8,043 nucleotides of DNA from Bacteroidetes bacterium UBA7692 (lineage in GTDB: Bacteria; Bacteroidota; Bacteroidia; Chitinophagales; LD1). The stretch covers positions 11,680-19,722 of the forward strand of contig DLGO01000157.1 in NCBI GenBank assembly GCA_002482725.1, in the 5' to 3' direction. Positions 1 through 4,849 of the stretch are shown here, piece by piece. A program made the translations under genes and the position numbers. The notes beneath the pieces were generated by a model. That model saw nothing but the letters and a program-made list of their open reading frames with translations. It ran no database searches and was not told where the DNA came from. Within the stretch, counting starts at the first letter, position 1, and each line of letters opens with the position of its first letter.

Positions 1-156
1 ATAGGGACTTTTTGGAGAACTAAAAAATCCAAGACAATAATTTTTCAATTATTTTTCACAACAAGGAAAATAGCACTGATTTTCAGATACTTGAAATGAT
101 AATCCTCTAAACTATTTTGGTATAACCTATTAAAATATTACCGCCTATGGAGTGGA

Positions 157-1296
157 TTACTGCTTGTGAATGCCAAGCTTATGCAGAATATAGTCTTTGG
201 CGCTGGTCTTTCGTGCTATAAGATCGATACCAAACAACCTGAAAAGGTAATAGATAGCCCAGTTGCCGGCTAACCTGATGCGGACCAAAATCACCGCCAA
301 TATCTGCCTGGCCCATACCCTGGCTTCGTGTAAGCGGTAGCCCAGATGAAGGTTGACAATAGTAGTATAAATAAGTACTGAAGAGAATAAAAGAAGATGT
401 ACCGGAAGTACGATAAGAAAACGGCTATCTAAAATTGCCAAAATAAGCAGGAAGGAATAGGGCAACCACTGATCGTACAGGATATTCGGGAAGTAAAACC
501 TGTAGCCGTTTTGCGGTGACATGATAAATGCTGTACCTACAGCGAATATGGTGGCTATGAGTGATATGCCAAATAGTTTTTGCTCAAAGCAAACAGACAG
601 CAACAAAACGAATACTGCTACTACCTCTACCACCTTTATCAGCATCAGCATACCGGGGGAAAGCAGGTGGCTATTGCGCTGAAAAAAAGTATCTGTCTTA
701 CTCTTCTTATCCGCTTCCAGATCGGTAAGCTGATGCAGTATTATATTCCTGATGCCGACGCACAGCTGCCAGAAGAGCAGTGGAAGAATGAATGAAAGCT
801 TTAGCGCAGTGCCGACACTGAGCGCGTAGGTATAAGCAGCCATGAGCACTGGTATAACGTGCGCATAAGCCGCATCGGTAAATACCCCGGGCAGTCCGCG
901 CTCCTTCAGCCGGATAACGGGAAGGGAGTATGCAAAATAGGCTGCAAACTGGCAAAGAATGAGAAAAACGGTAAACCTGTCCCATGGCAAAAAATACCAT
1001 GGAGCAAATAACAATGTAAGCGAGAAGACAACATAAGCCAGCTTGCGCAGCGGCGATTTGCCCAGCATGAAATTCTTTTTGCCAGCCAGCGCATCTTTTG
1101 CCTGGTCGAAATAATCATTGATTAGGTATCCGAAAGAAGCAAAGCCCACAATGGTGATAAGCGAGCATACGCCCAAAACACCAAAAGAATCGAAAGGAAC
1201 CGAAAAATAAATAGTAAACAGATATACCAGACCTATCAGCAAGGAAGCCTTGCCTATCCACCAATCCTCTGCCCTGAATGGCCGGTTCTTTGGCAT
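157..1296 (-). CDS. UbiA-family integral membrane prenyltransferase
   Basis: This 379-residue, very hydrophobic protein has the two aspartate-rich signatures of the UbiA superfamily. The first is NDYFDQAKD (residues 60-68, the NDxxDxxxD motif). The second is a DxxxD motif at D192-D196 within HQLTDLEADKK. Between them lies YSLPVIRLK (123-131), like the YSxPxxRLK loop of the family. In UbiA enzymes the Asp motifs bind Mg2+ and the prenyl diphosphate, which is transferred to an aromatic or other acceptor within the membrane. The acceptor cannot be read from this sequence. The protein is longer than the usual roughly 300 residues because of a basic tail of about 60 residues after the last membrane helices (from about residue 315), which may lie at the membrane surface. 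The start codon overlaps the stop of the upstream methyltransferase gene (TAATG), so the two are probably translationally coupled and functionally linked. Family assignment is strong; substrate is unknown. Confidence 0.88.
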   Translation of the reverse strand: MPKNRPFRAEDWWIGKASLLIGLVYLFTIYFSVPFDSFGVLGVCSLITIVGFASFGYLINDYFDQAKDALAGKKNFMLGKSPLRKLAYVVFSLTLLFAPWYFLPWDRFTVFLILCQFAAYFAYSLPVIRLKERGLPGVFTDAAYAHVIPVLMAAYTYALSVGTALKLSFILPLLFWQLCVGIRNIILHQLTDLEADKKSKTDTFFQRNSHLLSPGMLMLIKVVEVVAVFVLLLSVCFEQKLFGISLIATIFAVGTAFIMSPQNGYRFYFPNILYDQWLPYSFLLILAILDSRFLIVLPVHLLLFSSVLIYTTIVNLHLGYRLHEARVWARQILAVILVRIRLAGNWAIYYLFRLFGIDLIARKTSAKDYILHKLGIHKQ

Positions 1297-2249
1297 TATT
1301 GTTCGCTTGGTCTGTTGAGAAAATACAGGTGCTTTTCTTTATTCACATCAAAAGGAGGCTTCATCACTTTTACCTCGTAGAAGTCGATAGGAAAAACATA
1401 GTTTTCCCAGGTTATTATTTTGCCGATATCGAACAGGTTCTGAAAGTCGTTGGAGATAGTCAAATGCTCAAACTCACCCGTTTTTATCTGAGGGGTTTTT
1501 ACCTCCAGCAAAATGAAATTGAGCCTGCGGATGGTTTGCATGATGATGGTAAAATCGGCTACATTATAGCAGTAGGCATCGTTGATAGCGTTTACTATAG
1601 CATCAATTTTTTCGCCATCCTCTGCATTGGGGTGCTCCCTGCGAAACAGATCCTTGATATACAAAATACCGCCCGGCTTCAGGCATTTATAGGCATTCTC
1701 AATTAAATGTACCTGACTTTGTGAATGGCCGAAAGATTCAAGGAATACGATCCGATCGAACTGGTCTTCACCAAAGATATCGACCATGTGGTGGTAATCA
1801 CCTTTGCGGATATTTACAGTGCCCTTCAGTTGCTTTTCGGCTATTACGCTTTTAGATTTTTCTACCTGTACATCGGATATCGTAAGCCCCTCTACGGCTA
1901 CATTTAATTGAGAGGCAAAATAGCTGGCAGGCCCCCCTACCCCACAGCCCGCATCCAATATGCGCTGGCCATCTTTCAATTCTGCACTGGCAATGGTATA
2001 ATTAAGGTAATCGGCAACATTGACGGTGCGGTACGCCTGTATAATTTCGCCATATACCTCCATAAACTTATCGGTAGTGGCATTATAAAACTCACCTACC
2101 TTTTTGGAGCCTGAACTATCATAGCTTTTGGGTGCAGCAACCACAGGGTTTGCTGTGGCAGGAGCCTGCGCTTTGTTCAATAAGTAAATGATGGCAGCAA
2201 TACAAAACACCAATGCCACCACTAAAGAGTAAATCAAATACACCTGCAT
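1296..2249 (-). CDS. Membrane-anchored SAM-dependent methyltransferase
   Basis: This is a class I (Rossmann-fold) methyltransferase of 317 residues when started at the ATG at 2247-2249. Motif I is ILDAGCGVGGPASYFA (about residues 97-112). The acidic residue after beta-2 is E120 in VEGLTIS. A post-motif segment LKPGGILYIKD is also present. The region before motif I (EFYNATTDKFMEVYGE) resembles the start of sterol C-24 and tocopherol-type methyltransferases, which act on lipid substrates. Residues 2-24 form one hydrophobic helix, an N-terminal membrane anchor unusual for this fold, followed by an Ala/Pro-rich linker. The frame is open to an upstream ATG at 2331-2333. I prefer 2249 because the longer form would translate through a terminator-like hairpin (2301-2328) and add a second hydrophobic stretch. 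The stop overlaps the next ATG by one base. An anchored lipid methyltransferase beside a UbiA enzyme suggests modification of a prenylated membrane compound; this is inference. Confidence 0.87.
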   Translation of the reverse strand: MQVYLIYSLVVALVFCIAAIIYLLNKAQAPATANPVVAAPKSYDSSGSKKVGEFYNATTDKFMEVYGEIIQAYRTVNVADYLNYTIASAELKDGQRILDAGCGVGGPASYFASQLNVAVEGLTISDVQVEKSKSVIAEKQLKGTVNIRKGDYHHMVDIFGEDQFDRIVFLESFGHSQSQVHLIENAYKCLKPGGILYIKDLFRREHPNAEDGEKIDAIVNAINDAYCYNVADFTIIMQTIRRLNFILLEVKTPQIKTGEFEHLTISNDFQNLFDIGKIITWENYVFPIDFYEVKVMKPPFDVNKEKHLYFLNRPSEQ

Positions 2250-2270
2250 TAACCACAATATTTTGGTTAA
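2249..2270. promoter_or_regulatory. Inverted repeat abutting the methyltransferase start
   Basis: Perfect 7-base arms TTAACCA (2249-2255) and TGGTTAA (2264-2270) flank an 8-base AT-rich spacer. On the coding (minus) strand the second arm includes the A of the ATG start codon. It could be a dimeric regulator operator or an RNA hairpin that hides the start. No Shine-Dalgarno sequence is visible here. The function is inferred from position only. Confidence 0.35.
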
Positions 2271-2295
2271 ATGTAATAAAGTTTTCAAGAGAGAT

Positions 2296-2328
2296 AAAAA
2301 CAGGAAGCCTGTGCATACAGGCCACCTG
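2296..2328 (-). terminator. Intrinsic-terminator-like hairpin, or leader attenuator
   Basis: Read on the minus strand, CAGG and CCTG form an outer stem and GCCTGT and ACAGGC (plus-strand 2307-2312 and 2317-2322) form an inner stem. A 2x2 internal loop separates the stems and ATGC closes the hairpin. TTTTTAT follows immediately (2296-2300 onward). It is the second of two hairpins after the small-gene operon and sits 47 bases upstream of the methyltransferase ATG. It could be a back-up terminator, or an attenuator if the methyltransferase promoter lies further upstream. Confidence 0.6.
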
Positions 2329-2350
2329 ACCATAGTGTGGAAAGCTACTC

Positions 2351-2390
2351 AAAATAAAAAAGGTGACCACGGAATACCGCGACCACCTTT
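2351..2390 (-). terminator. Rho-independent terminator of the small-protein operon
   Basis: On the minus strand AAAGGTG (2384-2390) pairs with CACCTTT (2359-2365). An inner CGG/CCG stem closes on a TATT loop, and a T-rich tract (TTTTTTATTTT, down to about 2351) follows. It begins 20 bases after the stop of the gene at 2411-2713. This supports that gene being transcribed and ending here, and separates it from the methyltransferase/UbiA pair. Confidence 0.75.
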
Positions 2391-2410
2391 CTACTATCTA
2401 CCTTGTCAAT

Positions 2411-2713
2411 TTATTGCCCGTTTTTGTTATTGTCTTCTATATCCTTATCAATGTCTTCTACGTCGGCTTCTTTGATTTCTTCCTTGTCGTCTGTCCCATT
2501 ATCATTAGTTCGTTTGCTTTCTGTATCAAAAGTACGATCTTCCTCATCCGGCTCTTCACCACCGGCCAGGGTATTAAACTTACTTTGCTGTGCGGCAGGG
2601 TTTTGCTGGTTTTGCGTGCCACGGCCTGCAATAAAGGGCTTGCCCCTGTTTTCTATTCCTGCATGTTGCGCAGGTGTTGGGTCCTGCTGACCCGTCTTTG
2701 TATGCTCTTTCAT
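2411..2713 (-). CDS. Small acidic, disordered protein of unknown function
   Basis: This gene encodes 100 residues with almost no hydrophobic segments. The N-terminal half is rich in Gln, Asn, Gly and Pro. The second half, from about residue 52, is strongly acidic, with repeated Asp/Glu clusters such as EADVEDIDKDIEDNN. No signal peptide, membrane helix or catalytic motif is visible, so the product is probably a soluble, intrinsically disordered cytoplasmic protein. I do not recognise a family. The case for a real gene is the closely spaced upstream gene (11 bases between its stop and this ATG) and a good intrinsic terminator 20 bases after its stop. The ATG at 2711-2713 is the only Met and has no Shine-Dalgarno sequence, which is common in Bacteroidota. 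The overlapping plus-strand frames encode Cys/Leu/Ser-rich shadow sequences and were rejected. Confidence 0.7.
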   Translation of the reverse strand: MKEHTKTGQQDPTPAQHAGIENRGKPFIAGRGTQNQQNPAAQQSKFNTLAGGEEPDEEDRTFDTESKRTNDNGTDDKEEIKEADVEDIDKDIEDNNKNGQ

Positions 2714-2724
2714 ATATTTTCAGT

Positions 2725-2986
2725 TTATTTTATAGCAGTATCTGAACTCATGTAGTGGCCCCTGCGACCTGTAGTATCCCTTGGCTGTGAGCCTTTGGTG
2801 CCATTGGTGCTTGGTCTTACCGTTTTCCGGGAATCACCTTTGCCGCTATTGGGATTGACCTTTACAGTGTTATTTTTAGTTTTTACGGAGTCGCTCACCT
2901 GTGCTTTGAATGGGAGTGATTCGGTAATTGCCGATGCGCCAAAAGCTATGAGCGTAACGAAGAAATATGGTAAGTAACTTGTTCAT
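2725..2986 (-). pseudogene. Small exported protein with a frameshift in its signal peptide
   Basis: No single start-to-stop frame covers this gene. From the ATG at 2984-2986 the product begins MNKLLTIF, a typical start of a signal peptide. Skipping one base near 2962 (within TTTCTTC on the coding strand) gives FVTLIAFGASA and then a hydrophilic chain through ITESLPFKAQVSDSV and a Lys/Thr/Asn-rich body to a TAA at 2725-2727. The restored protein would have 86 residues: a signal peptide with an A-S-A cleavage site around residues 17-19, and a basic, low-complexity mature part ending near RRGHYMSSDTAIK. Without the skip the ATG frame stops after about 35 residues. The downstream frame has no ATG of its own before the near-terminal one, and a TGA precedes it. 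The shift may be a sequencing or assembly error, a recent inactivating mutation or, less likely, programmed frameshifting. The stop lies 11 bases before the next ATG, so it heads a two-gene operon. The role is unknown. Confidence 0.7.
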
Positions 2987-3030
2987 GGCAGGTAAGTTTA
3001 AAATGTGCTTAAAACCTTACCTATAAGCAG

Positions 3031-3118
3031 AAAACAATGTGCCAATAAAAAGGACTTGATAGATACATGAAATGGGGCATCAAGTCCGCTTTATAAAAAT
3101 ATCAAGTGGCACAGTTTT
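3031..3118. promoter_or_regulatory. Nested, alternative inverted repeats in a divergent intergenic region
   Basis: GGACTTGAT (3052-3060) pairs perfectly with ATCAAGTCC (3079-3087) across an 18-base loop. A second copy, TATCAAGT (3100-3107), can pair instead with ACTTGATA (3054-3061). An outer pair, TGTGCCA (3038-3044) with TGGCACA (3107-3113), encloses both. The two pairings of the ACTTGAT arm exclude each other. On the minus strand the 9-bp hairpin is followed by TTTTTATT, like an intrinsic terminator, and it lies in the presumed leader of the small exported protein gene (start 2986). It may be an attenuator, or a paired operator shared with the plus-strand gene at 3156. No known riboswitch class was recognised. 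Confidence 0.5.
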
Positions 3119-3155
3119 ATAAGTGAGCCTATTATTTACGCTAAACTGATACGAT

Positions 3156-3527
3156 ATGAAAAGCGCTGACAAAGGGAAAAACATAGCCGCAAAAAAAGCA
3201 AGCAAACCAGCAGTAGCAACTAAAACCACAGGCGTGGATACCAAGCATGAAAAACCAAATACAAGAACTGCGGGTGAAATGGCACATATAGAAGAAGACC
3301 ATAAAAGCATGGGTGCTCTGACAGTGGAGGCCATGAACTATGCCGATAAAGAAAATGAAGTATTTGACCCGATGCTATTTGCAAAGGGAATAGCTGTTGG
3401 TGCATTGCTGATAACCGGATTGCGCAAAAGCGGATTCGCAGGTGGGCTGGCTGTATTTATATCCTCGGCAATCATTACGCAATACCTGATGCAACATATA
3501 GCAAGGCATGAGCTAATGAATGGTTGA
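3156..3527 (+). CDS. Small protein with Lys/Ala-rich tail and hydrophobic C-terminus
   Basis: The product has 123 residues. Residues 1-40 are Lys/Ala/Thr-rich (for example IAAKKASKPAVATK), probably disordered and reminiscent in composition of histone H1-like tails. Residues 41-70 are mixed and acidic. Residues 74-89 (LFAKGIAVGALLITG) and 93-112 (GFAGGLAVFISSAIITQYLM) are two hydrophobic stretches separated by a short basic turn, consistent with a membrane hairpin. No signal peptide or enzyme motif is visible. With this layout the basic tail would most simply stay in the cytoplasm. The ATG has no Shine-Dalgarno sequence. The gene is divergent from the 2411-2986 operon across the structured region, and convergent with the gene ending at 3567. 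The family is not recognised; that it is a real gene is fairly likely from composition and codon use. Confidence 0.72.
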   Translation: MKSADKGKNIAAKKASKPAVATKTTGVDTKHEKPNTRTAGEMAHIEEDHKSMGALTVEAMNYADKENEVFDPMLFAKGIAVGALLITGLRKSGFAGGLAVFISSAIITQYLMQHIARHELMNG

Positions 3528-3566
3528 AAAGCCCTGACGATATAATAATTAAATGGAGAAATCGAT

Positions 3567-3764
3567 CTAAGCCGAAAAATGGCCTCCGAAAAAATCAGCC
3601 CATAAAGGCTTCTTCCATATAGGATGGGTAAAATCCTCCTCTTCCCTATCGCTACTTCTATCGGGAACTACATCCGGTATCCTGAAATTGGGAAAAGAGG
3701 CAGCGCTTCTGTCATCCCTGAAAGGATGAGAAGTATCGTCGAATTGTGTGTTGCTTAATTCCAT
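3567..3764 (-). CDS. Short hydrophilic protein of unknown function
   Basis: With the ATG at 3762-3764 this gene encodes 65 residues, starting MELSNTQFDDTSHPFRDD and ending WADFFGGHFSA. It is rich in Asp, Ser, Pro, Phe and Arg, and has aromatic clusters near the C-terminus (HPIWKKPLW). No membrane segment, signal peptide or known motif is seen. The start was chosen because TTAGGACTTATG gives an AGGA Shine-Dalgarno-like site, rare in this window. The frame stays open upstream to 3878, with Met codons at 3863 and 3878, and would add a hydrophobic segment (IIGNLLVCFFCTCIINLGL). A longer, membrane-anchored version is therefore possible. It lies between the convergent gene ending at 3527 and the divergent DUF72 gene. 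Its function cannot be stated. Confidence 0.55.
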   Translation of the reverse strand: MELSNTQFDDTSHPFRDDRSAASFPNFRIPDVVPDRSSDREEEDFTHPIWKKPLWADFFGGHFSA

Positions 3765-3982
3765 AAGTCCTAAGTTGATGATGCAAGTGCAAAAAAAACA
3801 TACCAGCAAATTGCCGATGATTCTATCTGCCGAGGGAAGATATTTCCACAAATTTGTTGCCATAATTGTGGCTCTCATACCTCAATAATTTCGGTATAGA
3901 TGTTCTAATTTATCGGTCTTTGTAAAGTATCCTATAATTTGATAAAAACCAAATAGTGGTATGGTTTTGGCAAATAGTATAT

Positions 3983-4753
3983 ATGAAAGAATCTGAATTC
4001 CACATCGGTTGTTCCGGATATTATTATCCCTCCTGGAAAGGTAAATTCTACCCAAAGGATTTAAAGCCTAAAGAATGGCTGACGTACTACAGCACTGTCT
4101 TCAATACCGTAGAACTTAACGGCACTTTTTATAAACTACCCAAAGCTGCGGACCTAAAGAAATACCATGATGCAACAGATAATGACTTTACGTTTTCAGC
4201 TAAAATGAGCAGATACGTAACCCATATAAAAAGGCTGAAAGATTGTAAGGACGAAATAGTCCGCTTCCATGATTTACTGGAAGAGGGGTTACAGAAAAAG
4301 CTAGCCAGCATTTTATACCAGATGCCTCCATCGTTTAGCTATAATGAAGAAAACCTGAACGCTATACTGGAAAATATACCCCGAGGAAACAATGTAGTAG
4401 AGCTCAGGAATCAATCGTGGTGGAATGATGAAGTGTTCAGGGCTTTTACCAAAGCAAAAATCACTTTTTGCAATATTGATTTCCCTGGACTCATCTCCCC
4501 TATTGCTGCCACTACACCGTTGTTTTATATGCGGTTCCATGGCAATCCTGAACTGTTCAAGTCGCAGTACACACTTGCAGAGCTTAAGAAGGTGTACAAG
4601 CAGATACCGGACCACTGCACAAAGGCCAATATATACTTCAACAATACCTACTATGATGCGGGCTACACCAATGCAGCCCAGATGCAGGAACTAACTAAAA
4701 ATAAGACACACCAAAAAGCAACTGATAATCAACCAAAATTGAACCTTAGCTAA
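3983..4753 (+). CDS. DUF72 (YecE-like) family protein
   Basis: The product has 256 residues. It matches the conserved blocks of DUF72, an uncharacterised family with a TIM-barrel-like fold. In order these are IGCSGYYYPSW (residues 8-18), VELNGTFYKLP (43-53), FSAKMSRYVTH (71-81), YQMPPSF (112-118), VVELRNQSWW (138-147), FYMRFHGNPELF (181-192) and IYFNNTYYDAGYTNA (217-231). The biochemical role of DUF72 proteins is not established. I started at the ATG at 3983 because family members begin a few residues before the IGCSG block. An in-frame ATG at 3956 would add only nine residues, without a Shine-Dalgarno sequence. The last 20 or so residues are a polar tail (ending QPKLNLS) after the conserved domain. 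It is cytoplasmic, with no membrane segment or signal peptide, and appears to be a single-gene unit or loosely followed by the kinase gene 96 bases downstream. Confidence 0.9.
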   Translation: MKESEFHIGCSGYYYPSWKGKFYPKDLKPKEWLTYYSTVFNTVELNGTFYKLPKAADLKKYHDATDNDFTFSAKMSRYVTHIKRLKDCKDEIVRFHDLLEEGLQKKLASILYQMPPSFSYNEENLNAILENIPRGNNVVELRNQSWWNDEVFRAFTKAKITFCNIDFPGLISPIAATTPLFYMRFHGNPELFKSQYTLAELKKVYKQIPDHCTKANIYFNNTYYDAGYTNAAQMQELTKNKTHQKATDNQPKLNLS

Positions 4754-4761
4754 ACTTTATA

Positions 4762-4776
4762 TGTTATAAAATAACA
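4762..4776. repeat. Small AT-rich inverted repeat after the DUF72 gene
   Basis: TGTTAT (4762-4767) and ATAACA (4771-4776) are separated by AAA and followed by a T-rich stretch. It begins nine bases after the DUF72 stop. The stem is weak (mostly A-T), so it would be at best a poor terminator for the plus strand. Confidence 0.25.
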
Positions 4777-4849
4777 CATTTATTTGATTGCGGCGAATGG
4801 ATTTATGATGCAGTCGAAAAGGATGTAAAGCACATAAATACCATGTAAT

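Noticed and set aside
36..53. AT-only inverted repeat AATAATT/AATTATT downstream of the UbiA gene
   Set aside because: It has no G-C pairs and no T-tract on the minus strand, and lies about 100 bases after the UbiA stop; not a credible terminator.
2250..2333. Methyltransferase start at the upstream ATG 2331-2333
   Set aside because: It would place a terminator-like hairpin inside the coding sequence and add an atypical second hydrophobic stretch. The ATG at 2249 directly precedes a normal membrane anchor.
2363..2755. Plus-strand ORFs (2363-2755 and 2403-2690) opposite the small acidic gene
   Set aside because: Their products are Cys/Leu/Ser-rich with no recognisable domain, as expected for the antisense of an Asp/Glu/Asn-rich gene. 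The minus-strand gene has an operon partner and a terminator.
2795..2977. Plus-strand 60-residue ORF rich in Leu/Val
   Set aside because: It is antisense to the frameshifted exported-protein gene, whose signal peptide and hydrophilic chain explain the region better.
3848..3857. 10-base palindrome ACAAATTTGT between the divergent genes at 3764 and 3983
   Set aside because: It is short and AT-rich enough to occur by chance; no second copy or promoter element supports an operator.
3938..3969. Possible Bacteroidota promoter before the DUF72 gene (TTTG at 3938-3941, TATGGTTTTG at 3960-3969)
   Set aside because: The second element has two extra bases compared with the TAnnTTTG consensus and would leave almost no leader before the ATG at 3983; too weak to call.
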